Shown here piece after piece: positions 1 to 10,123 of a stretch of DNA of 64,000 nucleotides (position 1 is its first letter; each line of letters begins with the position of its first letter). The translations under genes and the position numbers were made by a program. This DNA is from an uncultured Thioclava sp. (GTDB lineage: Bacteria; Pseudomonadota; Alphaproteobacteria; Rhodobacterales; Rhodobacteraceae), in assembly GCF_913064665.1 (NCBI RefSeq), contig NZ_CAJYBT010000013.1, positions 1 through 64,000 on the forward strand, read 5' to 3'. The notes beneath the pieces are model-generated. The model did not search any database. It saw nothing but the letters and a program-made list of their open reading frames with translations, and was not told the origin of the DNA.

Positions 1-414
1 TTACCAGTCCTGACGCTCGACGATGCGGCAGGCGACCGAGAGTTTCGCGGCGCCGAGGCGCAGGGCCTCGCGGGCGATGACTTCGTTCACACCGTCGATC
101 TCGAACATGACGCGGCCGGGCTTGACGCGGGCGGCCCAGTAATCGACCGAACCCTTACCTTTACCCATACGCACTTCGGTCGGCTTCGCGGTCACCGGGG
201 TATCCGGGAAGATCCGGATCCAGACACGGCCCTGACGCTTCATGTGACGCGTGATCGCGCGGCGAGCCGCCTCGATCTGGCGTGCCGTGACGCGCTCGGG
301 AGCGGTGGCCTTGAGGCCGAAGTGACCGAAGTTCAAATCAAAGCCGCCTTTGGCTTCGCCGTGAATCCGGCCTTTGTGCATCTTGCGGAATTTCGTCCGT
401 TTCGGTTGCAGCAT
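1..414 (-). CDS. rplP: 50S ribosomal protein L16
   Basis: L16 of the large ribosomal subunit, which sits near the peptidyl-transferase and A-site tRNA region. The 137-residue product has the family's usual length and opens with [16 protein letters not shown]. It carries the conserved [14 protein letters not shown] and [11 protein letters not shown] stretches. Its stop codon is the first three bases of the window, so the gene is complete, but the rest of the operon (normally rpmC onward) lies outside. It is the last gene seen of the rplB-rpsS-rplV-rpsC-rplP run and starts 14 nt after the rpsC stop. Confidence 0.98.
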   Translation of the reverse strand: MLQPKRTKFRKMHKGRIHGEAKGGFDLNFGHFGLKATAPERVTARQIEAARRAITRHMKRQGRVWIRIFPDTPVTAKPTEVRMGKGKGSVDYWAARVKPGRVMFEIDGVNEVIAREALRLGAAKLSVACRIVERQDW

Positions 415-428
415 GACTATCTACTCCC

Positions 429-1139
429 TCAGCGATGATCGCGACGCGGGCCGCGCGGTGCCGGACCCTCTTGGGCCTCAGCGTGCTTGCGGTCGCGAGC
501 TTGCGGATCATGTTCCATGATCTCGCCTTTGAAGATCCACACCTTGATCCCGATGATCCCGTAAGGGGTCATGGCTTCGGACAAGGCGTAGTCTATATCG
601 GCACGCAGGGTGTGCAGCGGCACGCGACCCTCACGATACCACTCGGTACGCGCGATCTCGGCGCCGCCCAGACGGCCAGCGACGTTCACACGAATACCAA
701 GTGCACCGATGCGCATTGCGTTTTGCACCGAGCGCTTCATCGCGCGACGGAACGAAACACGACGCTCAAGCTGCTGAGCGATCGACTCAGCCACCAGCTG
801 CGCATCGAGTTCCGGCTTGCGGATTTCTACGATGTTCAGGTGCAGCTCGCTGTCGGTGAAGTTCGCCAGCTTCTTGCGCAGCGACTCGATGTCTGCGCCT
901 TTCTTGCCGATGATGACGCCCGGACGTGCTGCGTGAATGGTCACACGGCATTTCTTGTGCGGACGCTCGATGATGACGCGGCTGACGCCGGCCTGCTTGG
1001 CTTCCTTGTGGATGAACTCGCGGATTTTGAGATCCTCGAGCAGCAGGTTGCCGTAGTCTTTGGTGTCGGCGTACCAGCGGCTATCCCAGGTGCGGTTGAC
1101 CTGGAGACGCATGCCAATCGGATTGACCTTCTGACCCAT
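429..1139 (-). CDS. rpsC: 30S ribosomal protein S3
   Basis: S3 of the small-subunit head, lining the mRNA entry channel. The 236-residue protein opens [20 protein letters not shown], has a type II KH domain with the [11 protein letters not shown] loop, and the C-terminal domain with the GVKVWI-type strand (here [11 protein letters not shown]). A charged tail rich in Arg, Pro and Gly follows the fold. The ATG overlaps the rplV stop by one base (TAATG), which implies translational coupling. Confidence 0.98.
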   Translation of the reverse strand: MGQKVNPIGMRLQVNRTWDSRWYADTKDYGNLLLEDLKIREFIHKEAKQAGVSRVIIERPHKKCRVTIHAARPGVIIGKKGADIESLRKKLANFTDSELHLNIVEIRKPELDAQLVAESIAQQLERRVSFRRAMKRSVQNAMRIGALGIRVNVAGRLGGAEIARTEWYREGRVPLHTLRADIDYALSEAMTPYGIIGIKVWIFKGEIMEHDPQARDRKHAEAQEGPAPRGPRRDHR

Positions 1140-1519
1140 TACGCTTGCTCCTCGATCTGACGCACCTTGATGGTGATTTCCGAAAACGGCTTCATGATCT
1201 TGCCGAAACGGCCCCGTGCCCGCGGACGGCCACGTTTCATCACCAGGTTTTTGCCAACCCAGGCTTCGACCACGACGAGCTCGTCCACGTCCAGGCCGTG
1301 GTTGTTCTCAGCGTTTGCGATTGCCGATTGCAGGCATTTCTTGACGTCGCCCGCGATCCGCTTCTTCGAGAAGGTCAGATCGGTGAGAGCTTTGTCGACC
1401 TTTTTACCGCGGATCATCGCAGCAACGAGGTTGAGCTTTTGCGGCGAGGTGCGAAGCATCTTGGTTTTTGCCATTGCTTCGTTGTCCGCCACGCGGCGCG
1501 GATTCTTTTCCTTACCCAT
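1139..1519 (-). CDS. rplV: 50S ribosomal protein L22
   Basis: L22 lines the peptide exit tunnel. The 126-residue product has the family's core ([18 protein letters not shown] near residues 23-40, and the [13 protein letters not shown] hairpin at residues 97-109 that reaches into the tunnel). The start [20 protein letters not shown] could instead be the internal Met of [13 protein letters not shown], 15 codons later. The longer start leaves a 5-nt gap to the rpsS stop. It overlaps rpsC by one base. Confidence 0.97.
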   Translation of the reverse strand: MGKEKNPRRVADNEAMAKTKMLRTSPQKLNLVAAMIRGKKVDKALTDLTFSKKRIAGDVKKCLQSAIANAENNHGLDVDELVVVEAWVGKNLVMKRGRPRARGRFGKIMKPFSEITIKVRQIEEQA

Positions 1520-1524
1520 GACGA

Positions 1525-1803
1525 TTACTTCCTCTTGGCTTTTTTGTCAGCCGCATGCCCGTAATAGGTGCGGGTCGGTGAGTATTCACCGAATTTCTGG
1601 CCGATCATTTCCTCGGTGACGTTCACCGGGATGTGCTTGTGGCCGTTATAAACCGCGAACGTGAGACCCACGAATTGCGGCAGGATAGTGGAACGGCGCG
1701 ACCAGATCTTGATCACATCGTTTTTGCCCGAATCGCGCGACTTCTCTGCTTTTTTCAGCAGATAGGCGTCAACGAAGGGGCCTTTCCAAACAGAACGAGA
1801 CAT
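1525..1803 (-). CDS. rpsS: 30S ribosomal protein S19
   Basis: S19 of the small-subunit head, which contacts S13 and the A-site finger. The 92-residue protein has the typical start [20 protein letters not shown], the [22 protein letters not shown] core and the [14 protein letters not shown]-terminal signature followed by a Lys-rich tail. It lies 3 nt downstream of rplB and 5 nt upstream of rplV, inside the rplB-led transcription unit. Confidence 0.98.
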   Translation of the reverse strand: MSRSVWKGPFVDAYLLKKAEKSRDSGKNDVIKIWSRRSTILPQFVGLTFAVYNGHKHIPVNVTEEMIGQKFGEYSPTRTYYGHAADKKAKRK

Positions 1804-1806
1804 ATC

Positions 1807-2646
1807 TTAACGACCCTTTTTCTTCGCGTGACGCGAACGCAGGATGTACTGGTCCGTCTTCTTGTTGACGCGGGTGCGCTTGCCTTTGGTCGGCTTGCCC
1901 CACGGCGTCACAGGATGACGGCCACCCGAAGTGCGACCTTCACCACCACCATGCGGGTGGTCGATCGGGTTCATCGCAACACCGCGAACGGTCGGACGCA
2001 CGCCCATGTGGCGCTTACGACCGGCTTTACCGAGGTTTTGGTTGCTATGGTCAGCGTTGGACACGGCACCGATGGTGGCCATGCATTCCTGACGCACGAG
2101 ACGCAATTCGCCCGAGGACAAACGCAACTGCGCGTAGCCACCGTCACGACCCACGAACTGGGCATAGGTGCCTGCGGCGCGTGCGATCTGGCCGCCTTTG
2201 CCGGGCTTGAGTTCGACGTTGTGAACAATCGTCCCGATCGGCATGCCCGAGAAGGGCATTGCGTTGCCGGGCTTCACGTCGGCCTTGGCCGATGCAATCA
2301 CGCGGTCACCCAAAGCAAGACGCTGGGGCGCGAGGATGTAGGCAACCTCATTGTCTTCATAGCGCACCAGCGCGATGAAGGCCGTGCGGTTGGGATCGTA
2401 TTCGATACGCTCGACGGTAGCCGAGATGTCAAATTTGCGACGTTTGAAATCGACGATGCGATAGAGACGCTTTGCGCCACCACCTTTGTGCCACATCGTG
2501 ATCCGCCCGGTGTTGTTCCGGCCACCAGTCTTGGTCAAACCCTCAGTGAGGGCTTTGACCGGACGGCCTTTCCAAAGCTCCGAACGGTCGATCAGAACCA
2601 GCCCACGCTGGCCCGGCGTCGTCGGTTTATACGACTTGAGTGCCAT
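1807..2646 (-). CDS. rplB: 50S ribosomal protein L2
   Basis: L2 is needed for subunit joining and peptidyl-transferase activity. The 279-residue product has the normal length, opening [16 protein letters not shown] and ending in a basic tail. The highly conserved [20 protein letters not shown] loop, with the essential His, is intact. In the standard S10 order rplB directly follows rplW. Here the two are separated by about 680 bp holding a terminator and an opposite-strand SH3 gene, so rplB is the first gene of a new transcription unit and needs its own promoter in 2647-2900. Confidence 0.98.
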   Translation of the reverse strand: MALKSYKPTTPGQRGLVLIDRSELWKGRPVKALTEGLTKTGGRNNTGRITMWHKGGGAKRLYRIVDFKRRKFDISATVERIEYDPNRTAFIALVRYEDNEVAYILAPQRLALGDRVIASAKADVKPGNAMPFSGMPIGTIVHNVELKPGKGGQIARAAGTYAQFVGRDGGYAQLRLSSGELRLVRQECMATIGAVSNADHSNQNLGKAGRKRHMGVRPTVRGVAMNPIDHPHGGGEGRTSGGRHPVTPWGKPTKGKRTRVNKKTDQYILRSRHAKKKGR

Positions 2647-2900
2647 GCTTTCTGTCTTCCGTTAGCTTGAGACGGGTTGCCCCGCCTACTTATGTGTAGG
2701 GCCCCGAAGGTCCCCGAATGCAAAAGTCACAGGCCCCGGAACGAATCCGAGGCCTCGAGACTGGCGCGTAGCTAGCAGGGTTGCGCGGGGCTGTCTATAG
2801 GGGAGCCCTTGTTTTGCACGAGATTGCGCGCGGAACTGGCGCTTGGTACGCGCAACGGGCAAACTCGCGGCTGAGGCGAAAGACATAACAGGAGAAACTG

Positions 2901-3227
2901 ATGCATCCAAACCGTATACAACCCCGTTTCCCAACCCGAATGATTGCGCTGATCGCACCGCTACTTGTCACGTCCCTTCTTGCATCCCCCGCCCTCGCCG
3001 GTTGGAGCGGACGCTACGAGGTGCGCGGCGTCAAGGGAGAGGATATGCTCAAAATGCGCGCAGGCCCGGGCATCGGCTATAAGGTGATCGTCGGCCTGCC
3101 CAACGGCACCCTGGTCCGGGTGAAGGATTGTGAGCGGATCGGGAATACGCGCTGGTGTGACGTGGCGCTTGAGGCTGCTCGCGGGCTGCGGGGCTATGTC
3201 TCTGAAAGCTACCTGCGCGAGAAGTGA
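2901..3227 (+). CDS. Secreted SH3-domain protein (S10 operon insert)
   Basis: A 108-residue exported protein with a bacterial SH3 (SH3_3-like) fold. An N-terminal signal peptide (residues about 1-33, hydrophobic IALIAPLLVTSLLA, cleavage near SPALAG) is followed by one SH3 unit with the MRAGPGIGYKVIVGLPNGT turn and a C-terminal GYVSESYL strand. Such domains usually bind cell wall or act in envelope sensing; no partner is evident. The ATG has an AGGAG site at 2889-2893. It sits alone on the plus strand between rplB and rplW, head-to-head with rplB and tail-to-tail with rplW. Confidence 0.85.
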   Translation: MHPNRIQPRFPTRMIALIAPLLVTSLLASPALAGWSGRYEVRGVKGEDMLKMRAGPGIGYKVIVGLPNGTLVRVKDCERIGNTRWCDVALEAARGLRGYVSESYLREK

Positions 3228-3270
3228 GAGGCGGGGGCAAGTGGCCCGACGCCCCCTACCCTCCCCGACA

Positions 3271-3304
3271 AACGAAAAGGCCCCCGCAAATGCGAGGGCC
3301 TTTC
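3271..3304 (-). terminator. Intrinsic terminator after rplW
   Basis: The arms at 3276-3288 and 3291-3303 form a 13-bp hairpin. On the minus-strand RNA all pairs form, one as G-U, and the stem is followed by UUUUCGUUU. On the plus strand the same position is a C-A mismatch, so the structure favours stopping transcripts leaving rplW. It ends the rpsJ-rplC-rplD-rplW unit only about 20 nt after the rplW stop, and may also stop the SH3 gene. Confidence 0.85.
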
Positions 3305-3325
3305 CAAATCTTACGTCCGACCAGA

Positions 3326-3637
3326 TTACAGGCCGGTGGAGACGTCGATCGTATTGCCTTCTTCAAGCGTCACATAGGCTTTCTTCACGTCCGAGCGGCG
3401 ACCAGGGGTGCCACGGAAACGCTTGGTTTTGCCTTTGATGATGGTGGTGTTAACCGCCTTCACCTTGACGCCAAAGAGAACTTCGACGGCTTCTTTGATC
3501 TGCGGCTTCGAGCTGTCTTTCGACACTTCGAAAACCACCGCACCATGCTCCGAGGCCATCGTGGCTTTCTCGGTGATGATCGGCTTGACGATCACGTCAT
3601 AATGTTCGGGTTTCGCACTCATTTCAGACTTGCTCAT
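3326..3637 (-). CDS. rplW: 50S ribosomal protein L23
   Basis: L23 sits at the tunnel exit and docks trigger factor and SRP. The product is 103 residues from the first Met; [19 protein letters not shown], five codons later at 3622, is an equally plausible start that gives the more usual length. The [11 protein letters not shown] and [20 protein letters not shown] segments are characteristic. The longer start overlaps the rplD stop by 4 nt (ATGA). The gene is immediately followed by a terminator, unlike the usual direct continuation into rplB. Confidence 0.97.
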   Translation of the reverse strand: MSKSEMSAKPEHYDVIVKPIITEKATMASEHGAVVFEVSKDSSKPQIKEAVEVLFGVKVKAVNTTIIKGKTKRFRGTPGRRSDVKKAYVTLEEGNTIDVSTGL

Positions 3638-4254
3638 TTCAGACGAGCCTCCAGAGCTTCGATACCCGCCTTCGTGATCACGAGCGTGTCACGCAGAAGG
3701 ATATCATACACATTGGCACCCATCGAGGGCAGCACGTCGATGCCTTCGATGTTGCGCGCGGCTTTGGCGAAGTTTTCATTCACCTCGGCCCCGTCGATCA
3801 CCAGAACGCGCTTCCAACCCAACTCCTTCGCGGCTTTCGCGAGATCCTTGGTTTTGGAGCCAGCCATCTCAACGTTCTCCAGAACGATCAGATTGCCGGT
3901 TGCGGCTTTGGACGACAGCGCATGCTTCAGACCGAGCGCCCGGAACTTCTTGGGCAGGTCGTGGGCGTGGCTGCGCGGGGTCGGGCCTTTATAGACGCCA
4001 CCTTTGCGGAAGATCGGAGCCTTGCGCGAGCCGTGGCGTGCGCCGCCCGTGCCCTTTTGGCGATAGATCTTCTTGGTCGAGTAGGACACGTCCGAACGAC
4101 CGAGCGTCGAGTGGGTGCCAGCCTGTGCTTTCGCACGCTGCCAGCGCACCACACGATGCAGGATGTCGGCGCGCGGCTCGAGCCCAAAGATCTCGTCGGC
4201 GAGTTCGATCGAACCGGATTTACCGGCGTCGAGCTTGATCACATCGAGTTTCAT
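3634..4254 (-). CDS. rplD: 50S ribosomal protein L4
   Basis: L4 is an assembly and exit-tunnel protein, and in enterobacteria a regulator of the S10 operon. The 206-residue protein has the central extended loop ([20 protein letters not shown], residues about 62-81, then [16 protein letters not shown]) and the C-terminal alpha/beta domain. It overlaps rplC upstream and rplW downstream by 4 nt each, so the three are translationally coupled. I see no E. coli-like L4 leader structure upstream of rpsJ. Confidence 0.98.
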   Translation of the reverse strand: MKLDVIKLDAGKSGSIELADEIFGLEPRADILHRVVRWQRAKAQAGTHSTLGRSDVSYSTKKIYRQKGTGGARHGSRKAPIFRKGGVYKGPTPRSHAHDLPKKFRALGLKHALSSKAATGNLIVLENVEMAGSKTKDLAKAAKELGWKRVLVIDGAEVNENFAKAARNIEGIDVLPSMGANVYDILLRDTLVITKAGIEALEARLK

Positions 4255-5117
4255 TCTTTGTCTCCTTCGGGCGCAGCTTCACCGTCAGAGGCCTTGTCAG
4301 CTTCGATCGAAGCTTCGGCGTCTTTCAGCGCAGCAGCCTGCTCAGCGGCGGCAGCTTCTTCGGCGGCCAGACGGGCGGCTTCTTCCTCGGCGGCGGCAGC
4401 GGCAGCAGCAGCTTCAGCAGCCTTATGTGCAGCCTCGGCAGCCGATTTCAGCGCGGCCGGGTAGATGATGTTTTCAGATGCCGGCTTTTTGACCGCATCC
4501 TTGACCGTCACCCAACCACCTTTGGAACCGGGAACCGAGCCTTTGACCATGATCAGACCACGATCTGCATCGGTTTTCACCACTTGCAGGTTCTGGGTCG
4601 TCACGCGGGCAGCACCCATGTGGCCAGCCATCTTCTTGCCTTTGAACACCTTGCCCGGGTCTTGACACTGACCGGTCGAACCATGCGAACGGTGGCTGAT
4701 CGAGACGCCGTGCGTGGCGCGAAGACCGGCGAAGTTGTGACGCTTCATCGCGCCCGCAAACCCCTTACCGATCGAGGTGCCCGCGATATCCACGAACTGA
4801 CCTTCGAAGTAATGATCGGCGGTGATTTCTTCACCCACTTCAATCAGGTTTTCTGCAGCGACGCGGAATTCCGCGACCTTGCGCTTGGGGGCCACATTCG
4901 CCTTGGCGAAGTGACCACGCAATGCAGCGGTCGTGCGCTTGGCTTTCGCCTCGCCCGCGCCAAGCTGAACGGCCGTGTAGCCATCCGTGTCGGCGGTGCG
5001 CTGTGCAACAACCTGCAAGCTGTCGAGTTGAAGGACGGTCACAGGAACCTGACGACCATCTTCAAGGAAAAGCCGGGTCATCCCCAACTTCTTGGCAATA
5101 ATACCAGTGCGAAGCAT
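4251..5117 (-). CDS. rplC: 50S ribosomal protein L3 with Ala/Glu-rich tail
   Basis: L3 organises the 3' end of 23S rRNA near the peptidyl-transferase centre. The start is [17 protein letters not shown] at 5117; an upstream in-frame Met at 5153 lies in front of the L3 fold and overlaps rpsJ. The normal L3 fold (about 210 residues, with the [20 protein letters not shown] loop) is followed by about 75 residues almost entirely Ala, Glu, Lys and Asp, predicted to form a long helix. The protein is thus 288 residues against about 210 in E. coli. It lies 10 nt after rpsJ and overlaps rplD by 4 nt. Confidence 0.97.
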   Translation of the reverse strand: MLRTGIIAKKLGMTRLFLEDGRQVPVTVLQLDSLQVVAQRTADTDGYTAVQLGAGEAKAKRTTAALRGHFAKANVAPKRKVAEFRVAAENLIEVGEEITADHYFEGQFVDIAGTSIGKGFAGAMKRHNFAGLRATHGVSISHRSHGSTGQCQDPGKVFKGKKMAGHMGAARVTTQNLQVVKTDADRGLIMVKGSVPGSKGGWVTVKDAVKKPASENIIYPAALKSAAEAAHKAAEAAAAAAAAEEEAARLAAEEAAAAEQAAALKDAEASIEADKASDGEAAPEGDKE

Positions 5118-5127
5118 GTGACCCTCC

Positions 5128-5436
5128 TTACACCTTGATCTCGACGTCGACACCAGCCGCCAGGTCGAGCTTCATCAGCGCGTCCACGGTTTGCGGGGTC
5201 GGATCGACGATGTCGAGAAGACGCTTATGCGTACGGATTTCCCACTGGTCGCGCGACTTCTTGTCGATGTGCGGACCGCGAAGAACCGTGAATTTCTCGA
5301 TTTTGTTGGGCAGCGGGATGGGCCCGCGCACCGTAGCACCCGTGCGCTTTGCGGTGTTAACGATTTCTTGGGTGCTGGCGTCCAGCACACGGAAATCGAA
5401 CGCCTTGAGCCGGATACGGATATTTTGGCCGTTCAT
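5128..5436 (-). CDS. rpsJ: 30S ribosomal protein S10 / NusE
   Basis: S10 has two roles: 30S assembly, and as NusE it binds NusB and NusG in antitermination. The 102-residue product starts [19 protein letters not shown], where most bacterial S10 proteins start directly at the IRIRLKA strand. It keeps the [19 protein letters not shown] and [13 protein letters not shown] signatures. It is the first gene of the rpsJ-rplC-rplD-rplW unit, preceded by 212 bp from the tuf stop containing a candidate promoter. Confidence 0.98.
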   Translation of the reverse strand: MNGQNIRIRLKAFDFRVLDASTQEIVNTAKRTGATVRGPIPLPNKIEKFTVLRGPHIDKKSRDQWEIRTHKRLLDIVDPTPQTVDALMKLDLAAGVDVEIKV

Positions 5437-5531
5437 GTGTCATGCCTCTCGCATGGCGTGAAGATTGAGAGGCAGACGACGCCTCATGCGCGCCTGCATC
5501 GAACCTTTAATCTAAGCTAGATCAGAGGCGT

Positions 5532-5560
5532 CCCCTACGGGGCTCACCTGAGTCTGTCAA
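5532..5560 (-). promoter_or_regulatory. Candidate promoter of rpsJ operon
   Basis: On the minus strand a perfect TTGACA (-35, 5555-5560) is followed after 17 bp by TAGGGG (-10 position, 5532-5537). The -35 and spacing fit a sigma-70 promoter, but the -10 is poor. Transcription would begin about 85-90 nt upstream of rpsJ. A weak -10 is common at growth-controlled ribosomal promoters, which is my inference here. Confidence 0.5.
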
Positions 5561-5616
5561 GAGCGAATGGCGCGCCTTGCGGCGCACCACCCAAATTCGT
5601 GTCACCTGTCGGTTTT

Positions 5617-5638
5617 CGGGGCCGCAAACACGGCCCCG
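5617..5638 (-). terminator. GC hairpin downstream of tuf1
   Basis: An 8-bp perfect stem, CGGGGCCG/CGGCCCCG, with a 6-nt loop lies 11 nt after the tuf stop. On the minus-strand RNA it is followed by AAAACC and not a U run, so it is not a classic intrinsic terminator. It could slow polymerase or protect the 3' end before the rpsJ promoter. Confidence 0.4.
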
Positions 5639-5648
5639 GTCCCCTCGA

Positions 5649-6824
5649 TCAAGCGAGGATTTTCGACACCACGCCGGCGCCGACGGTACGGCCGCCTTCG
5701 CGAATGGCGAAGCGCAGACCGTCTTCCATGGCGATCGGTGCGATCAGTTCGACTTCGAACTTCAGGTTGTCGCCCGGCATGACCATTTCCGTGCCCTCGG
5801 GCAGGTTAACAGTGCCGGTGACGTCCGTGGTGCGGAAGTAGAACTGCGGACGGTAGTTCGCAAAGAACGGCGTGTGACGGCCACCCTCTTCTTTGGTGAG
5901 GATATAGGCCTCAGCTTCGAACTTGGTGTGCGGCTTCACCGAACCCGGCTTACACAGAACCTGACCACGCTCAACGCCCTCACGGTCGATGCCGCGCAGC
6001 AGTGCGCCGATGTTGTCGCCAGCTTCACCACGATCCAGCAGTTTGCGGAACATTTCCACGCCCGTGCAGGTCGTTTTCTTGGTGTCGTTGATACCAACGA
6101 TTTCCAGTTCGTCGCCAACGTTGACAACGCCACGCTCGATACGGCCGGTCACAACCGTGCCGCGACCCGAGATCGAGAACACATCCTCGATCGGCATCAA
6201 GAAGGGCTGGTCCACGGCGCGCTCGGGCGTCGGGATCCAAGCGTCGACAGCTTCCATCAGCGCCTTGATCGAGTTCTCGCCGATTTCCGGATCACGACCT
6301 TCGAGGGCGGCCAAAGCCGAACCACGCACGATCGGGATATCGTCGCCGGGGTAATCATACGAGCTCAGCAGCTCGCGGATTTCCATTTCGACCAGCTCGA
6401 GCAGCTCTTCGTCATCAACCTGATCGACCTTGTTCATGTAAACAACCATCGTCGGGATGCCGACCTGACGACCGAGCAGGATGTGCTCGCGCGTTTGGGG
6501 CATCGGGCCGTCAGCAGCGTTCACCACGAGGATCGCGCCGTCCATCTGCGCCGCACCGGTGATCATGTTTTTCACATAGTCAGCGTGGCCGGGGCAGTCG
6601 ACGTGGGCGTAGTGACGGGCTTCGGTCTCATACTCAACGTGAGCGGTCGAGATCGTGATGCCACGTGCCTTTTCTTCGGGCGCGCCGTCGATCTGGTCAT
6701 AGGCCTTGAAGTCACCAAAATACTTGGTGATCGCCGCCGTCAGCGTCGTCTTGCCGTGGTCAACGTGGCCAATCGTGCCGATGTTGACGTGCGGTTTGTT
6801 ACGTTGGAACTTTTCCTTTGCCAT
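5649..6824 (-). CDS. tuf: Elongation factor Tu, copy 1
   Basis: EF-Tu delivers aminoacyl-tRNA to the ribosome with GTP hydrolysis. The 391-residue protein has the G1 motif GHVDHGKTT, the catalytic-His DCPGHADY motif and the NKVD base-recognition motif, followed by the two beta-barrel domains. A strong AGGAGG site precedes the ATG. It follows fusA by 58 bp in the rpsL-rpsG-fusA-tuf operon. A second copy at 41515-42690 encodes exactly the same protein; the DNA differs at only three silent sites (5688, 5703, 5811), all near the 3' end. Confidence 0.99.
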   Translation of the reverse strand: MAKEKFQRNKPHVNIGTIGHVDHGKTTLTAAITKYFGDFKAYDQIDGAPEEKARGITISTAHVEYETEARHYAHVDCPGHADYVKNMITGAAQMDGAILVVNAADGPMPQTREHILLGRQVGIPTMVVYMNKVDQVDDEELLELVEMEIRELLSSYDYPGDDIPIVRGSALAALEGRDPEIGENSIKALMEAVDAWIPTPERAVDQPFLMPIEDVFSISGRGTVVTGRIERGVVNVGDELEIVGINDTKKTTCTGVEMFRKLLDRGEAGDNIGALLRGIDREGVERGQVLCKPGSVKPHTKFEAEAYILTKEEGGRHTPFFANYRPQFYFRTTDVTGTVNLPEGTEMVMPGDNLKFEVELIAPIAMEDGLRFAIREGGRTVGAGVVSKILA

Positions 6825-6856
6825 GATGGCCTCCTGTCATTTCGGGACGTGGGGGA

Positions 6857-6876
6857 GGCGCCGGTTTCCCGGCGCC
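6857..6876 (-). other. fusA-tuf intercistronic hairpin with GAAA loop
   Basis: A perfect 8-bp stem, GGCGCCGG/CCGGCGCC, encloses TTTC on the plus strand, read as a GAAA tetraloop in the minus-strand RNA. It lies 6 nt after the fusA stop and about 30 nt before the tuf start. No U run follows. It resembles the GAAA-loop hairpins in the rplJ leader and may uncouple or stabilise the tuf message. Confidence 0.6.
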
Positions 6877-6882
6877 AAACCC

Positions 6883-9000
6883 TTACGCGTATTTCTTCTG
6901 GATCTCGTCAGAGATGTTCTGCGGCACGGGCTCGTAGTGATCGAAGATCATGGTGAACACCGCCCGGCCCGAGGACATCGAGCGCAGGTTGTTGATGTAG
7001 CCGAACATATTGGCGAGCGGCACGAAGGAGTTGATGACGATCGCGTTGCCGCGGGTCTCTTGTCCTTGCACCTGGCCCCGACGCGAGGTCAGGTCGCCAA
7101 TGATCGAACCGGTATATTCTTCCGGCGTGACCACTTCGACTTTCATCATCGGCTCAAGCAGTTTTGCCCCAGCCTTGCGCAGACCTTCGCGCATCGCAGC
7201 GCGCGAAGCGATCTCAAATGCCAACACCGAGGAGTCGACGTCGTGGAACGCACCATCAAGGAGCTGAACTTTGAAGTCGATAACCGGGAAGCCGGCAAGC
7301 GGACCGGAATCCATGACCGATTTGATGCCCTTCTCGACGCCCGGAATATATTCCTTCGGCACCGAACCACCCACGATTTTGGATTCGAACGAGTAACCCT
7401 CGCCCGGCTCCGTCGGAGTGATTTCAAGCTTCACGCGCGCGAACTGGCCGGTACCACCGGTCTGTTTCTTGTGCGTATAGTCGATCTCGGTCGCGTGGCT
7501 GATCGTCTCACGATAAGCAACCTGCGGGGCACCGATATTCGCCTCAACCTTGAATTCACGCTTCATGCGATCAACAAGAATGTCGAGGTGAAGTTCGCCC
7601 ATGCCCTTCATGATCGTCTGACCCGACTCGATGTCGGTTTCGACGCGGAAGGACGGGTCTTCGGCGGCCAGACGTGCCAAAGCGAGGCCCATCTTTTCTT
7701 GGTCGGCTTTCGTCTTCGGCTCAACCGCGATCTCGATAACCGGATCGGGGAAGGTCATCGTTTCCAGAACCACCTGGTTGTTGATGTCACACAGGGTGTC
7801 ACCGGTGGTGGTTTCTTTCAGACCGGCCAACGCGATGATGTCACCGGCAAAGGCTTCATCGATCTCGTCGCGGTTATTGGAGTGCATCATCATCATACGA
7901 CCGATGCGCTCTTTCCGACCTTTGGTGGCGTTCAGGATCGAGTCGCCCTTCTTCATTTTGCCCGAGTAGAGGCGCGTGAAGGTGAGCGTGCCCACGAAGG
8001 GGTCGTTCATGATCTTGAAGGCCAGACCCGACAGCGGCTCATCGTCGTCAGCGTGACGCGCGATGTTACGCTCTTCCGTTTCATCATCAGGCGAGAAGCC
8101 CATGTAAGCGGGAACGTCGAGCGGCGAGGGCAGGAAGTCGATAACCGCGTTCAACAGAGGCTGCACGCCTTTGTTTTTGAACGCCGAACCACCCAGAACC
8201 GGCACGAAGGACAGCGACAGCGTGCCCTTGCGGACCAGCTTGCGCAGCGTATCAACGTCGGGCTCTTCGCCTTCGAGATAGGCCATCATCGCGTCATCGT
8301 CTTGCTCGACCGCGTTCTCGATCAGGTGCGAACGCCATTCGTCAGCGGTTGCCTTGAGCGAGTCACGGATCGGACGACGGAACCAGGACGCGCCCAGATC
8401 CTCGCCTTCCCAAACCCATTCTTCCATGGTGATCAGGTCAACGATGCCTTCGAGATTATCTTCCGAACCGATCGGGAAGTTGACCGGAACCGGGGTAGCG
8501 CCCGTGCGATCCTTGATCATCTTCACGCAGTTGAAGTAATCCGCGCCGATTTTGTCCATCTTGTTAACGAACACCATCCGCGGAACCTTGTAGCGGTCAG
8601 CTTGACGCCACACGGTTTCGGTTTGGGGTTCGACACCGGCGTTGGCGTCCAGCAGGGCAACAGCACCGTCAAGCACAGCCAGCGAACGCTCAACTTCGAT
8701 GGTGAAGTCAACGTGGCCGGGGGTGTCGATGATGTTGAAGCGGTGCTTGGGCGTCTGTGCCTCGGTACCGGTTTCGGTGCGCTCCCAGAAGGTGGTGGTT
8801 GCAGCCGAGGTGATGGTGATGCCGCGCTCGGCCTCTTGTTCCATCCAGTCCATGGTTGCGGCACCATCGTGCACTTCGCCGATCTTGTGCGATTTGCCGG
8901 TGTAATACAGGATCCGCTCAGTCGTCGTGGTTTTACCCGCGTCGATGTGCGCCATGATCCCGAAGTTACGGTAGAATGTAAGCGGATATTCGCGAGCCAT
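6883..9000 (-). CDS. fusA: Elongation factor G
   Basis: EF-G is the GTPase that drives ribosomal translocation and, with RRF, recycling. The 705-residue length is standard. It shows [20 protein letters not shown] (G1), the [11 protein letters not shown] switch, [10 protein letters not shown] (G3) and [12 protein letters not shown] (G4), followed by domains II-V. Third gene of the rpsL-rpsG-fusA-tuf operon, 18 nt downstream of rpsG. Nothing is missing or unusual. Confidence 0.99.
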   Translation of the reverse strand: MAREYPLTFYRNFGIMAHIDAGKTTTTERILYYTGKSHKIGEVHDGAATMDWMEQEAERGITITSAATTTFWERTETGTEAQTPKHRFNIIDTPGHVDFTIEVERSLAVLDGAVALLDANAGVEPQTETVWRQADRYKVPRMVFVNKMDKIGADYFNCVKMIKDRTGATPVPVNFPIGSEDNLEGIVDLITMEEWVWEGEDLGASWFRRPIRDSLKATADEWRSHLIENAVEQDDDAMMAYLEGEEPDVDTLRKLVRKGTLSLSFVPVLGGSAFKNKGVQPLLNAVIDFLPSPLDVPAYMGFSPDDETEERNIARHADDDEPLSGLAFKIMNDPFVGTLTFTRLYSGKMKKGDSILNATKGRKERIGRMMMMHSNNRDEIDEAFAGDIIALAGLKETTTGDTLCDINNQVVLETMTFPDPVIEIAVEPKTKADQEKMGLALARLAAEDPSFRVETDIESGQTIMKGMGELHLDILVDRMKREFKVEANIGAPQVAYRETISHATEIDYTHKKQTGGTGQFARVKLEITPTEPGEGYSFESKIVGGSVPKEYIPGVEKGIKSVMDSGPLAGFPVIDFKVQLLDGAFHDVDSSVLAFEIASRAAMREGLRKAGAKLLEPMMKVEVVTPEEYTGSIIGDLTSRRGQVQGQETRGNAIVINSFVPLANMFGYINNLRSMSSGRAVFTMIFDHYEPVPQNISDEIQKKYA

Positions 9001-9018
9001 AATGGCGTCCTTCCGTTT

Positions 9019-9501
<483 letters not shown>

Positions 9502-9873
9502 TTACTTCGGACGCTTCGCGCCGTATTTCGAACGGCGTTGACGACGGTCTTTAACACCTTGCGTATCGAGCACACCGCGCAGGATGTGGTAACGAACGCC
9601 CGGAAGGTCTTTCACACGACCGCCGCGGATGAGCACAACGGAGTGCTCTTGCAGGTTGTGCTTTTCGCCCGGGATGTAAGAGATGACCTCGAAGCCATTC
9701 GTCAGGCGCACCTTGGCGACCTTACGCATAGCGGAGTTCGGTTTCTTCGGCGTCGTTGTATAGACGCGCGTGCAGACGCCGCGTTTTTGCGGGCACTGCT
9801 GAAGGTGCTGCGATTTCGAGCCCTTCACTTTCGGCTGCCGCGGCTTGCGGATCAGCTGTTGAATCGTTGGCAT
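9502..9873 (-). CDS. rpsL: 30S ribosomal protein S12
   Basis: S12 is the decoding-centre protein and the site of streptomycin resistance mutations. The start is [18 protein letters not shown] at 9873 (123 residues); the reading frame stays open upstream to 9951 but lacks S12 similarity. The [20 protein letters not shown] and [20 protein letters not shown] motifs are present with wild-type Lys residues at the usual resistance positions. It heads the str operon, with a strong promoter about 220 bp upstream. Confidence 0.98.
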   Translation of the reverse strand: MPTIQQLIRKPRQPKVKGSKSQHLQQCPQKRGVCTRVYTTTPKKPNSAMRKVAKVRLTNGFEVISYIPGEKHNLQEHSVVLIRGGRVKDLPGVRYHILRGVLDTQGVKDRRQRRSKYGAKRPK

Positions 9874-10094
9874 TCCGGTTCCCCGTATCTGCTTGTCAAT
9901 ACTCGCACCCGGTCTCGGATGCGCCACTTCTCGACGGTATTTCGCGCCCATTCGCGAAACGCCAATTCACACCCTCCCCACCCGAAGGCAGAGGAGACTG
10001 CGTTGAATTCCAGAGGATCGGGGCTATGGGCCCGGATCGTGACCACTAGAAATCGGTGACCCGGCAGACACAATGCACCCGTCAGGTAGCGCGG

Positions 10095-10123
10095 CGTATA
10101 GGGGGAGTCGGATGCCTTGTCAA
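10095..10123 (-). promoter_or_regulatory. Strong promoter of rpsL operon
   Basis: On the minus strand TTGACA (10118-10123) is followed after exactly 17 bp by TATACG (10095-10100). The -35 box is perfect and the -10 matches four of six consensus bases. The -35 overlaps the stop codon of the upstream PAP2 gene, so the str operon is separately promoted from the envelope cluster. The leader to rpsL would be about 215 nt. Confidence 0.75.

Noticed and set aside
5617-5638. Classic intrinsic terminator for tuf1
   Set aside because: The hairpin is good but followed by A residues on the transcribed strand, so I list it only as a hairpin of uncertain role.
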